A DNA stretch of 64,000 bases. Origin: Affinundibacterium macrobrachii (GTDB lineage Bacteria; Pseudomonadota; Gammaproteobacteria; Burkholderiales; Burkholderiaceae_D). Position 1 is the first letter of the stretch. Every line of letters starts with the position of its first letter. The translations under genes and the position numbers were made by a program. The notes below the pieces were generated by a model that saw only the letters and a program-made list of their open reading frames with translations, was not told the DNA's origin and ran no database searches. Below, piece after piece: positions 1 to 8,734 of the stretch. The DNA is taken from assembly GCF_014652415.1 (NCBI RefSeq), contig NZ_BMYT01000001.1:1049352-1113351 (forward strand), written 5' to 3'.

Positions 1-463
1 CCCCGTCTTGATCACCAAGAGCGCTCCAATAATCGGCATTACCTTGGCGCCAACCACTATGATAAGCATCTGGGTTCAGTGGGGTTTTATTTTCTGTCAC
101 AGGCTCAGATTGAATTTGCGTTTGATAATACGTCGCGGGTCTAGGAAAGCGTCCATCCGCTTCCCCCAATTTTTGCCAAAATTGTGTGTTACCACTCACC
201 CAGCCTGATTGATAAAAACTGGCTGACTCCGCCTTAATTTTGTCGCCATCAACGCCAGCACAAAACGAACGACGTTCTTCGAAATTTGCAGGCAATCCTT
301 TCAAGCCGTCTTTATTGCCAATCAAGTTCCAGTCCCCTTGCTTACAATCCTTGATTTGTCGCATGGTCGATTGACAAGCACTTAAACTAAGACCAAGCAA
401 GACGATAATGAAAATATTTTTCAGGTGCGAATTCAGGTGTGGAATTTGGGAAATGAACGACAT
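1..463 (-). CDS. DUF2799 family lipoprotein, 3' end outside window
   Basis: Translating the minus strand from the ATG gives a short hydrophobic leader ending in the lipobox LSAC, so the product is probably an outer-membrane or periplasmic lipoprotein. After the lipidated Cys comes the DUF2799 pattern DC..GDW..IG..DG, followed by two similar repeats built around Y.SGW..GN..(F/Y)W..LG. The reading frame is open to the window edge, so the C-terminus is missing. Function of DUF2799 proteins is unknown. It is divergent from the ABC exporter gene, with about 145 bases between them. Family assignment rests on motif recall and is fairly secure; no function is inferred. Confidence 0.8.
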   Translation of the reverse strand, partial: MSFISQIPHLNSHLKNIFIIVLLGLSLSACQSTMRQIKDCKQGDWNLIGNKDGLKGLPANFEERRSFCAGVDGDKIKAESASFYQSGWVSGNTQFWQKLGEADGRFPRPATYYQTQIQSEPVTENKTPLNPDAYHSGWRQGNADYWSALGDQDG

Positions 464-517
464 GATGTGTAGAAATGTAATGAAAGTAAAACCAATAACG
501 CCGCAACTGCATCTATG

Positions 518-545
518 TTGACAACAATGTTAAGAATTGTAAAAC
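518..545 (+). promoter_or_regulatory. possible sigma-70 promoter of the ABC exporter gene
   Basis: A perfect -35 hexamer TTGACA is followed after 16 bases by TAAAAC, a weak -10. It lies about 65 bases upstream of the preferred ABC exporter start. Only the -35 matches well, so this is tentative. Confidence 0.3.
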
Positions 546-608
546 GATCGTTTCACGCATTATTTGAAAAGCTGCCACAATATGCTGATATCTTCGAAAG
601 CAATGATC

Positions 609-2429
609 ATGTCAACTCCCTTACCTAGTACAAGTTCAGATTCAAGCAAAAAAAGCAGTATCGCCACACTACGTGGTCTACTTCCTTTTCTTCGCCCTTA
701 TCGCCAACAATTCATATTGGCAGCAATCGCGCTAGTAATTGCTGCAGGGGCGACACTCACAATTCCTTATGCCTTCCGTCAAATGATCGACTTGGGCTTT
801 AGCAAAATAGGCGATGGTGGAACGCAAGGCATTGAACATGTCAACCTGACTTTTTTGGCGCTATTCGGTGTTGCCGTAATATTAGGGATTGCTACAGCAG
901 CCCGGTTTTATATGGTGTCGTGGATAGGCGAACGGGTCACCGCCGATATTCGCAATGCTGTTTATGCCCATGTCGTCACACAAAGTCCAGAGTTTTTTGA
1001 GACTACGCAAACTGGCGAGGTCTTATCTCGTTTAACAACCGACACCACCTTGATTCAAGCGGTAGTAGGAACAAGTATCAGCTTAGCGCTGCGTAATCTT
1101 TTACTGTTTGTGGGTGGTTTGGTGATGCTATTCATCACCAGCCCAATGCTGTCATCGATCATCATCGTGATGTTGATCTTAGTGATTGCACCTATCATCT
1201 TATTTGGGCGGCGGGTTCGACAACTATCGCGAGACTCACAAGACCGTATAGCTGATGCCTCTGCCGTGGCTGGTGAAATTCTAAATGCGATGCCAACGGT
1301 GCAAGCCTATACACATGAGCACATTGAGGCGAAACGTTTTGCGGATTCAGTTGAACACGCGTTTGCCACAGCAATGCGACGCATTCGGGCTCGCTCCTTA
1401 CTCACAATGATCGCCATCTTATTGATCTTTGGCGCGATCGTATTCGTTCTTTGGCTAGGTGCGCATTCGGTCATGCAAGGTGAAATGAGCGGCGGCAAAT
1501 TAGGTCAATTTATTTTGTATGCATCCATAGTTGCGGGCGCCATTGGTGCCTTATCCGAAGTGATGGGAGAAGCACAACGCGCAGCAGGCGCAACAGAGCG
1601 ACTACTTGAATTAATGTCGGTGCAATCACCGATTACCAATCCATCACTACCAATTGGATTGCCAAGTACAACACACTCACAAAACCATCATGGTGCTGCG
1701 GTCGATTTTGAACAAGTCACTTTTCATTATCCATCTCGACCTGAATCTGCAGCACTGGCTGACATTCATTTATCCATCAAAGCGGGGGAAACTATCGCTC
1801 TGGTTGGTGCATCAGGCGCAGGCAAAACCACGCTGTTTCAACTTCTATTACGTTTCTACGATCCACAACAAGGACGCATCTGCATCGATGGCGTCAATAT
1901 TCAGGACTTAGATTTACATCAATTACGCGATGCGATTGGTATCGTGCCGCAAGATACCGTGATTTTCTCAGCAAATGCCTTGGAGAATATACGCTATGGT
2001 CGCGTCAATGCCAGTGACGAAGAAGTAATGCAAGCGGCCAAAATGGCTGCCGCCCACGAATTTATTGAACGCCTGCCAGAGGGCTATCATTCTTTTTTAG
2101 GTGAGCGTGGAGTCCGTTTATCTGGCGGTCAAAAACAGCGCATTGCAATCGCTCGCGCCATCTTAAAAAATCCTCGACTCATGCTATTGGATGAAGCGAC
2201 CAGCGCGCTCGATGCAGAATCCGAACGCCTAGTTCAACAAGCCTTAGAAACCGCGATGCTAGGGCGAACCACCTTAATCATTGCACATCGCTTAGCGACC
2301 GTAAAACGTGCCGATAAGATCATCGTGTTAGAGCATGGTCAAATCGTCGAAACTGGAAATCATTCGGAGTTGATCGCACATGGTGGCGTCTATGCACACC
2401 TTGCTTCGCTACAATTTCACTTAAATTGA
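609..2429 (+). CDS. MsbA-like ABC exporter (fused permease and ATPase)
   Basis: A half-transporter of about 607 residues. The N-terminal part (about residues 30-320) is a six-helix ABC exporter membrane domain; the C-terminal part is the nucleotide-binding domain, with Walker A GASGAGKTT (about 400-408), signature LSGGQ (504-508), Walker B ending D528-E529 and H-loop H560. It should dimerise in the inner membrane and export a lipid, drug or peptide; the substrate cannot be read from sequence. The ATG used has GAAAG eight bases upstream; in-frame TTG (564) and ATG (603) starts are less likely. It stands alone, so no partner gene hints at a substrate. Confidence 0.9.
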   Translation: MSTPLPSTSSDSSKKSSIATLRGLLPFLRPYRQQFILAAIALVIAAGATLTIPYAFRQMIDLGFSKIGDGGTQGIEHVNLTFLALFGVAVILGIATAARFYMVSWIGERVTADIRNAVYAHVVTQSPEFFETTQTGEVLSRLTTDTTLIQAVVGTSISLALRNLLLFVGGLVMLFITSPMLSSIIIVMLILVIAPIILFGRRVRQLSRDSQDRIADASAVAGEILNAMPTVQAYTHEHIEAKRFADSVEHAFATAMRRIRARSLLTMIAILLIFGAIVFVLWLGAHSVMQGEMSGGKLGQFILYASIVAGAIGALSEVMGEAQRAAGATERLLELMSVQSPITNPSLPIGLPSTTHSQNHHGAAVDFEQVTFHYPSRPESAALADIHLSIKAGETIALVGASGAGKTTLFQLLLRFYDPQQGRICIDGVNIQDLDLHQLRDAIGIVPQDTVIFSANALENIRYGRVNASDEEVMQAAKMAAAHEFIERLPEGYHSFLGERGVRLSGGQKQRIAIARAILKNPRLMLLDEATSALDAESERLVQQALETAMLGRTTLIIAHRLATVKRADKIIVLEHGQIVETGNHSELIAHGGVYAHLASLQFHLN

Positions 2430-2531
2430 ACCCAACTTTTCTGAGCACATAACTCTAAGCTAGAAGAAGCCACGAGCGCGCCATGGGTGATCAATCAATG
2501 TGCGACTATTGATCTATTCACCCACCGAAAA

Positions 2532-2567
2532 AAAACGCACTGCAAAAAAATTTCTACAGTGCGTTTT
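2532..2567 (-). terminator. stem-loop terminator of the amidohydrolase gene
   Basis: ACGCACTG pairs with CAGTGCGT across a 14-base loop; the stem extends through A/T pairs. On the minus strand it is followed by a run of eight T, as expected for intrinsic termination after the amidohydrolase gene. It may also stop transcripts of the convergent ABC exporter gene. Confidence 0.8.
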
Positions 2568-2588
2568 CAATCAAGAATTCAGCCGTAC

Positions 2589-4262
2589 TTATTTTGCATA
2601 GACTTGCTTACCTGCCTGCCAAGTTTGTAGCACGATGGTCTTATAAATATCTTTACTTGGAATCGTAAAAATATCTTGGTCGATCACAATAAAATCAGCC
2701 CACTTCCCTTTTTCCAAACTACCGAGTGTTTTTTCTTGATGTCCAGCATAAGCCGCATCAAGCGTAAAGCAACGGAAAGCCTCTTGTACCGTCATCGCTT
2801 GCTCTGGGTACCAACCATTGACCGGCATTTGCTGATGATCTTGGCGTGTCACCGCAGCATAAATTCCCCAAAATGGATTCGGGCTTTCGATAGGAAAATC
2901 AGAGCCACAAGGAATTTTCGAACCTTGTTTCAAGAAAGTGCGCCATGCATACGCACCTTTGATTCTATCTTTACCTACGCGGTCTTCAGCCATGTTCATA
3001 TCTGATGTGGCATGTGTAGGTTGCATCGATGGGATCAATTTTGCTTTTGCCACACGAGGGATATCGCTAAGCTCTAACACTTGAGCATGCTCAATGCGAT
3101 GTCGCAAAGTCTCTGCTCCATACTGTTTAGGAAGTGTAGCCAAGGCCTCAATCACTTGGCGGTTACCTGCATCGCCGATCGCGTGCACATTCACTTGATA
3201 ACCTTTCTCAGCTGCCTTACGCACCATGGCTTGCATTTGCTGATCCTGCACAAATAAAAGTCCTTTGGTATGTGGCGCATCGCTGTATGGCGCCAACAAA
3301 GCGGCACCACGACTACCTAATGCGCCATCCGAATATAACTTCACTGCACGCAATGCATAACGATCGTCTGCCAAACTTCTAACTGGACCAGCAGCAGAAA
3401 CAGTATCAAAAAATTGATCGACGCCACCAATCATGCCGTACACACGGGTCGTAAGTTTTCCTTGTGCAGCGTACTCGCGAAATAGCTTATCCGACTGCGC
3501 ATCAACGCCAGCATCATGCACCGTCGTTAACCCAACGCTACGCAATTGCTTTAAAGCGGCATCCAAGGCAATTCTTAACTCGGTATCATTTTGCGGAGGA
3601 ATCACTTTTTCAAGAATATCCATTGCGGAATCAACTAAAATTCCAGAAGCATCTCCATTCGCATCCCGCTCAATTTTTCCGCCAGCTGGATCAGGCGTCG
3701 CTTTGGTAATACCAGCTAACGCAAGCGCCTTTGAGTTTGCCCAACCGGCGTGACCATCAACTCGACGCAACCACACTGGCCTATCCACCACAACTGAATC
3801 AAGTTCTTTGGCGGTTGGGAAACGATCAAGTTTCCAAATAGCTTGATTCCACTCACCGCCTAAAATCCATTGTTGCTGCGTTGCGCGTTTCGCATATTGA
3901 GCAATCGCGCTTAATGCTTCAGTTAAATTATTTGTGGCACGTAGACTCAATTGGCTTTCAGCGACACCTAAATTAAATACATGTCCATGCGCATCAATCA
4001 AACCAGGTAAAACAGTCTTGCCAGCCAGATCAACTAGCTTCGCCGAAGGCATTTTCTTTTGCAAACTCGACTGCGTACCAGTGGCCACCACCTTACCTGC
4101 ATCATCCACCAACATCGCGTCAAACTTTTGCAATTGCTGCTTATGGTTGAATGTATAGCCATTTGCTTTTACGAATAAAGTATCAGCGCAAGCGTTCCAA
4201 CTACAAGCACCAAGCACTAGCATAGTCATGAAATTCATTTTTAAATTATTTATTCTGTTCAT
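2589..4262 (-). CDS. secreted YtcJ-like amidohydrolase
   Basis: 557 residues. An N-terminal signal peptide probably ends at NACA|D (about residue 26), so it acts in the periplasm or outside. The amidohydrolase-3 metal-binding motif DAHGH (H92, H94) is present, with downstream VHAIGD, RIEHAQ and GSDFPIE elements that supply further metal ligands. Proteins of this family (YtcJ/NfdA type) hydrolyse C-N bonds of diverse amides; the substrate is unknown. A C-terminal segment typical of the family (GSLEKGKWADFI) completes the barrel-flanking beta-sandwich. Monocistronic, with its own terminator. Confidence 0.88.
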   Translation of the reverse strand: MNRINNLKMNFMTMLVLGACSWNACADTLFVKANGYTFNHKQQLQKFDAMLVDDAGKVVATGTQSSLQKKMPSAKLVDLAGKTVLPGLIDAHGHVFNLGVAESQLSLRATNNLTEALSAIAQYAKRATQQQWILGGEWNQAIWKLDRFPTAKELDSVVVDRPVWLRRVDGHAGWANSKALALAGITKATPDPAGGKIERDANGDASGILVDSAMDILEKVIPPQNDTELRIALDAALKQLRSVGLTTVHDAGVDAQSDKLFREYAAQGKLTTRVYGMIGGVDQFFDTVSAAGPVRSLADDRYALRAVKLYSDGALGSRGAALLAPYSDAPHTKGLLFVQDQQMQAMVRKAAEKGYQVNVHAIGDAGNRQVIEALATLPKQYGAETLRHRIEHAQVLELSDIPRVAKAKLIPSMQPTHATSDMNMAEDRVGKDRIKGAYAWRTFLKQGSKIPCGSDFPIESPNPFWGIYAAVTRQDHQQMPVNGWYPEQAMTVQEAFRCFTLDAAYAGHQEKTLGSLEKGKWADFIVIDQDIFTIPSKDIYKTIVLQTWQAGKQVYAK

Positions 4263-4593
4263 TTTTGTCTTTCAAATGTTATTCATCGTTTTTGATACAG
4301 GATTGTCCGCGCTTGTATAGCAATACACTAGGCAATACACTAGGCAACACACTGAACAATACACAGAGCAATAAAACGGCGACAAGTTCAACATCGATAA
4401 AATAAGTTGTGCCAGCAATCAATATTTACCCACCAGAAACTACTTAATCGTCTGCCATCTAATCTATAGGGATATCAAGAACTTTCATCGATTTCTCAGC
4501 ATTTTTCAGCTATTTTGCTTGACCTCCAATTCCCGCCTTGCGTACACTTCGCTGTTACTCATCTCACAGTCGATTGTATCGATTCTCGTCTCC
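4263..4593. other. intergenic region with 12-bp tandem repeat
   Basis: Divergent spacer between the amidohydrolase and lytic transglycosylase genes. It holds the tandem repeat listed separately. The coding-like frame that continues upstream of the transglycosylase ATG has only a TTG start and lacks signal-peptide character, so it was treated as non-coding. No convincing promoter was identified. Confidence 0.6.
4320..4379. repeat. 12-bp tandem repeat (about 4.5 copies)
   Basis: Units read GCAATACACTAG, GCAATACACTAG, GCAACACACTGA, ACAATACACAGA and a partial GCAATAAAACGG. The first two are identical; later units diverge. The unit length is a multiple of three but the array lies outside genes. 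Confidence 0.85.
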
Positions 4594-6174
4594 ATGAAAC
4601 GATTTATTTACTGTCTCTACTGCTCCAGCTTTGCATTACTGTGCCAATTTCCAACATCATCTGCAGCGAGCACAGATGGCTTACTCAAACTCTCAAAAAA
4701 ATTAACAGAACAAAAAGTTGAGTCGCCAATTGATGCAGACAACAGTATCGATGAAGAAAAATCGAATGGCAATGAAATCCTGAATTTTACCGAATCAGAT
4801 TTATGGAACAGGATTCGGCATGGTTATGCGATTCCTAATTTAGACAATCACTTAGTTACCTACCAAACTAATTGGTACAGCTCACGCATCGATTATTTGC
4901 TACGAATTATCCAACGTGGCTCGCGCTATTTATATCATGTGGTTGATGCTTTAGATAAGCGTGGCATGCCCACTGATTTAGCGCTACTCCCGTTTATTGA
5001 ATCTGCATTCAATCCGAATGCGATCTCGACCGCCAAGGCTTCTGGCATGTGGCAATTTATGCCAGCAACCGGACGTGACTTTAATTTGCGCCAGAACATT
5101 TTTAAAGATGACCGTCGCGGCGTGTTAGATTCGACCGAAGCTGCACTCGACTATCTACAACGTCTATACAATATGTTTGGCGATTGGCAGCTAGCCTTAG
5201 CAGCTTACAACTGGGGGGAGGGTTCAGTACAACGAGCAATCAAACGCCAACAGGCAATGGGCCTACCGATCGATTTCGATAGCCTATCGGCTTTAATGCC
5301 GAATGAGACAAAAAACTATGTACCCAAACTGCAGGCTGTAAAAAACATTATCGGACATCCAGAACAATTCAATATCGTTCTGCCTAGACTAGATAATGAA
5401 CCGTATTTTACTAGCGTAAAAAACGAAAAAGACATCGATGTTCACTTAGCTGCAAAATTAGCCGAACTACCCTTAAGTGAATTCAAAGCCTTAAACCCGC
5501 AATTTAATCGACCGGTTATCACAGGCGGCGGCAACACCAGCATTCTTCTTCCTATTGAAAATGCCAGTGTGTATGAAAACAATTTTATGTCTTGGAAAGG
5601 CGCGTACTCTTCTTGGACCACGCTTAGCGTGAACAAATCTGAACGCGTAGAATCACTGGCAAACCGTTTCGGCTACAAACCCGATGTAGTAAGAGAGGTC
5701 AACGCAATTCCTGCAAAAATGGTTGTGAAAGCAGGCTCGACGATTCTAGTTCCAAAAACTGCGAAATCACCTGAAACCGATATTCCACAAGAGATTGCAG
5801 AAGATGCACAACTTCGGATCGAACGCGTAGTTCCCAATACACGCAAGCTAGTGATCAAAGTAGGGAAAAAAGATAGCTTAGCAAGTATTGCGAAACGACA
5901 CAAACTAAGCATCACTGATATTAAGACGTGGAACGACCTCAATCGAGATCAAATCAAACCTGGACAAAAACTTGTATTACATTTAGCTAATCAGAGTTCC
6001 AAACAAAGTTCTAAACAACGCGCCAATAAACTCAACGCAAAGTCAGACACAAAACTAGCTAATAACAAAATCAAGGTTCAGAACAAGCGATCCAAAGTAA
6101 AAAAATCTGGTGTGACAACAAGCTCTAACAAGACCGTTCTTGCTGCAAGCAAAAAAGCAAAGAAGCAAAGCTAA
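4594..6174 (+). CDS. mltD: MltD-like membrane-bound lytic murein transglycosylase
   Basis: About 526 residues. The chosen ATG opens a signal peptide (MKRFIYCLYC...SSAAS). The SLT/goose-lysozyme-like domain follows, with the catalytic Glu in PFIES (E136) and the family motifs ASGMWQFMPATGR and AAYNWGEG. Two LysM peptidoglycan-binding domains are visible, around residues 340-390 and 415-465. The last 60 residues are a lysine/serine/asparagine-rich basic tail with no domain. It should cleave peptidoglycan glycan strands, giving 1,6-anhydro products, during wall remodelling. No lipobox is obvious at the signal peptide, unlike E. coli MltD. Confidence 0.9.
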   Translation: MKRFIYCLYCSSFALLCQFPTSSAASTDGLLKLSKKLTEQKVESPIDADNSIDEEKSNGNEILNFTESDLWNRIRHGYAIPNLDNHLVTYQTNWYSSRIDYLLRIIQRGSRYLYHVVDALDKRGMPTDLALLPFIESAFNPNAISTAKASGMWQFMPATGRDFNLRQNIFKDDRRGVLDSTEAALDYLQRLYNMFGDWQLALAAYNWGEGSVQRAIKRQQAMGLPIDFDSLSALMPNETKNYVPKLQAVKNIIGHPEQFNIVLPRLDNEPYFTSVKNEKDIDVHLAAKLAELPLSEFKALNPQFNRPVITGGGNTSILLPIENASVYENNFMSWKGAYSSWTTLSVNKSERVESLANRFGYKPDVVREVNAIPAKMVVKAGSTILVPKTAKSPETDIPQEIAEDAQLRIERVVPNTRKLVIKVGKKDSLASIAKRHKLSITDIKTWNDLNRDQIKPGQKLVLHLANQSSKQSSKQRANKLNAKSDTKLANNKIKVQNKRSKVKKSGVTTSSNKTVLAASKKAKKQS

Positions 6175-6242
6175 TTATGTCGCTTCTAGCTTCATTGGCA
6201 TAAATTGCCGTGAATTGATATCAGTGAAGCTCTACTTGAAAT

Positions 6243-6271
6243 AAAAAAGGCAGCTCAAAAGCTGCCTTTTT
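6243..6271. terminator. bidirectional stem-loop terminator
   Basis: GGCAGCT pairs with AGCTGCC around a CAAA loop, with a run of A before and T after. It sits between the convergent transglycosylase and TPR genes and can serve both. Confidence 0.9.
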
Positions 6272-6289
6272 CACATCAAGCAAAATCAA

Positions 6290-7537
6290 TTATTTTGATT
6301 GGCTCGCATAAATAACCCAGAAACGTGCCAACTCAGCAGTACCATCTTTGCCCTTAACATTTTTTAAAGTCTTGACACCTGCGGACTTTTTGCCTGCTAG
6401 CAATTGAGCAACACCCAAATGTAACTCCGCATCGTCAACATACTTCAAGTTGCCTTTTTTAATACCCTGTTCCATCAAGCTAATACCTTTATCGTACTCT
6501 CCTGCTGTCGCCAAAGAGAAACCTAAGTTCACCAAAGCAGTGCCATCAGCACTCTTCTCGGCTGCTGATTCTGCAGCAGCTAAACCTGCTTTAGCTTCCG
6601 CTACACGCTTTGCTGCCAAATCTTTCAAACGTCCATGACGCGCTGCTTCTGCGCCAGTGCCCAAAGCACCTGCTTTGTAGCCCTGATCAATAATTTTTTG
6701 CGCTTCACCAGCATTGCCGTCTTGAATCGCCATTTGTGCCATTTCCATGTAATCACTTGTTTTGGAAATCTGACCAACAGCCAATTTCAAACGATACAAA
6801 TCCATCGACAAACGTGAAGAGAACTCTGGCTTACGTTCTACACTATTGAGCAAATTAACCCAGTACTCTTTTTTGCCGTAGTGCATAACCAATTTTTCTA
6901 AAGTGGCCAAGTATGCAGCTTTGTCAGATTTTTGCACGGCGTACGCGTATGCTTCTAAAGTCGATTGGCTTGGAACACGACCCGCTTTTTCAGCAGCTTG
7001 AATCTCAGCACGCGTATCTTTCAATGCACCTGCATTATCACCACTCATGGATTTGGATTGAATCAAATATTGGCGCGCGGAGCTATCTGTACCACCTTCG
7101 CTAAAATAGCGCTCATACATCTTAGCTGCTTTGGCAAAGCTATTCGCTTTGAAATAAGCGTTCGCTAAGACTTGAATCAATTGCAGTTGTTCTTTTGCTG
7201 GCAACTTATTCGCAGCCACAATGACCTCTGCTGACCGAATTACGGCATCATTATCACCTGCTGCAGAAGCAACTGATAAGCGCATACGCTCAATCGTAAA
7301 ATTCTCGTTGACAGTTTTATTTCCGACGCGATCAGCTTCTTGCAACTTACCTAAAGCATCGCGATATTTTCTTGCTTTGTACAATTCATTCGCTTGCTGA
7401 ACAATTTTACCGACTTCTGCGCGCATCGCTTCTTGAGCATAAGCAGTATTGCCAGCAATACCAGTTAATTCAGGAACAGTCGCACAGCCTATAGCGGCGA
7501 TCAAAATAGCTAGTTGTGATAAGCGTAGGTGCTTCAT
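6290..7537 (-). CDS. exported tetratricopeptide-repeat protein of the Ton locus
   Basis: About 416 residues. The signal peptide runs from MKHLRLSQL to about AYAQE; the rest is alpha-helical and Ala/Lys-rich with degenerate TPR units (YKARKYRDALGKL, AKMYERYF, LGFSLATAGEYDKGISL). GAGAG lies nine bases upstream of the ATG used; an earlier in-frame TTG is less likely. It follows tonB-exbB-exbD-exbD on the same strand but is separated by a terminator-like hairpin, so it may depend on read-through or its own promoter. Similar TPR proteins accompany Ton genes in other proteobacteria; a periplasmic scaffold role is inference. Confidence 0.82.
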   Translation of the reverse strand: MKHLRLSQLAILIAAIGCATVPELTGIAGNTAYAQEAMRAEVGKIVQQANELYKARKYRDALGKLQEADRVGNKTVNENFTIERMRLSVASAAGDNDAVIRSAEVIVAANKLPAKEQLQLIQVLANAYFKANSFAKAAKMYERYFSEGGTDSSARQYLIQSKSMSGDNAGALKDTRAEIQAAEKAGRVPSQSTLEAYAYAVQKSDKAAYLATLEKLVMHYGKKEYWVNLLNSVERKPEFSSRLSMDLYRLKLAVGQISKTSDYMEMAQMAIQDGNAGEAQKIIDQGYKAGALGTGAEAARHGRLKDLAAKRVAEAKAGLAAAESAAEKSADGTALVNLGFSLATAGEYDKGISLMEQGIKKGNLKYVDDAELHLGVAQLLAGKKSAGVKTLKNVKGKDGTAELARFWVIYASQSK

Positions 7538-7668
7538 ATTTGATCTCTCAATCAATAAAATTAATAAATTTCAAACCTAGTTAAACGCTTCATACGACAA
7601 GTGAATCACAATGAAGGCTTATTCAACTCTGAATGATCAAAACTCAGAATAAGCATAACTCAGAATAC

Positions 7669-7693
7669 AAAAAAAGGCAGGGAAATCCCTGCC
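7669..7693 (-). terminator. stem-loop after the second exbD
   Basis: GGCAGGGA pairs with TCCCTGCC across a two-base loop; on the minus strand it is followed by seven T. It lies between exbD2 and the TPR gene, suggesting that the latter gets only partial read-through. Confidence 0.85.
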
Positions 7694-7744
7694 CTCTTTC
7701 ATGTAACAATCGTGTGAACTGAAAAAACCAATTCAATACAACAG

Positions 7745-8176
7745 TTAATTTTTCAAGAACTGCTCGTTACCAATCATACCCAATTTCGTGATGCCACGAG
7801 TTTGAGCTGCCGCCATCACTGCCGCGACGGACTTGTATGATACTAAACGATTTGGTTGCAAATGAACTTCTGGTTGAGGATTCATCGCAGCAGCTTCAGA
7901 CAATTTTGCTTCTAATTGCGTACGATTCACAACTTCACCATTCCAAGTCATTGTTCCATCGAAATCCACGTCAATCTTCATTACCACCGGAGGTACCGGG
8001 GGGGGTGCAGTTGGCGTGTTATTTGGCATATTCAAATTCACCGCGTGATTTGCAATTGGAAGCGTCGTAATAAACATAATGATCAACACCAACATAACGT
8101 CAATCATTGGTGTCATATTCATTTCCATCATCGGTTCTGGATCACCACCAGAACCAGAGCTAATATTCATGCCCAT
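7745..8176 (-). CDS. exbD: ExbD-like biopolymer transport protein (second copy)
   Basis: 143 residues: a short cytoplasmic N-terminus, one membrane helix with the functional Asp in MTPMIDVMLV (D26), then a periplasmic ExbD domain ending QTRGITKLGMIGN. It should form the proton channel with ExbB and pass energy to TonB. It starts 12 bases after the first exbD stop, in the same operon. It differs from its neighbour by a Pro-rich stretch after the membrane helix and a longer first loop, so the two copies are not a recent duplication. Confidence 0.93.
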   Translation of the reverse strand: MGMNISSGSGGDPEPMMEMNMTPMIDVMLVLIIMFITTLPIANHAVNLNMPNNTPTAPPPVPPVVMKIDVDFDGTMTWNGEVVNRTQLEAKLSEAAAMNPQPEVHLQPNRLVSYKSVAAVMAAAQTRGITKLGMIGNEQFLKN

Positions 8177-8188
8177 GTGATTCTCCTG

Positions 8189-8620
8189 TTAGCCTTTTGG
8201 TGGTGGTTCGAGAACGAAACCAACTTTTGAAATACCCGCACGTTGCACTGTCAAAATCGTTTTACCGATTGACTCGTAGCGCGCATTTTGATCGCCACGA
8301 ATATGTACTTCAGGCTGCGGAACTTTCACAGATTCTTTTGACATCAATTCAAACAGAGCTTCATCAGAGGCTACTGGAGTACGAACACCACCCCAGTAAA
8401 TGTCACCATCTTTACTCACTGTAATAATGACGTTTTTTGCATCAGGATGATAATCTTCGTTCTTTTCAGCCGGCAATTGAACTTTTGTCAAGTCTAAAAC
8501 TACTGGTGAGGTAATGATAAAGATAATCAACAATACCAGCATAATATCCACGAGTGGTGTGGTATTAATGGTGCTGTTGACTTGGTCTTCACCGCCGCCA
8601 CCGCCGATTTGCATTCCCAT
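8189..8620 (-). CDS. exbD: ExbD-like biopolymer transport protein (first copy)
   Basis: 143 residues. The glycine-rich start (MGMQIGGGGGED) precedes a single membrane helix carrying the essential Asp in TTPLVDIMLV (D25). The periplasmic part contains the usual ITVSKDGDIYWGG strand and the PQPEVHIRGD motif seen in this family. Same operon as tonB, exbB and the second exbD. Two ExbDs beside one ExbB is a recurrent arrangement in Xanthomonas and several betaproteobacteria, where the second copy can be receptor- or substrate-specific; that role is not shown here. Confidence 0.94.
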   Translation of the reverse strand: MGMQIGGGGGEDQVNSTINTTPLVDIMLVLLIIFIITSPVVLDLTKVQLPAEKNEDYHPDAKNVIITVSKDGDIYWGGVRTPVASDEALFELMSKESVKVPQPEVHIRGDQNARYESIGKTILTVQRAGISKVGFVLEPPPKG

Positions 8621-8734
8621 AATATTTTCTCTTTAGTGAATTCAGTTCGCTGACTTCGAATAAATTCAGAATTGAATTTATTCGAAGCGAAAGAATTATC
8701 GTAATAAAAACTACTTACTTCTTTATTACTCAGA

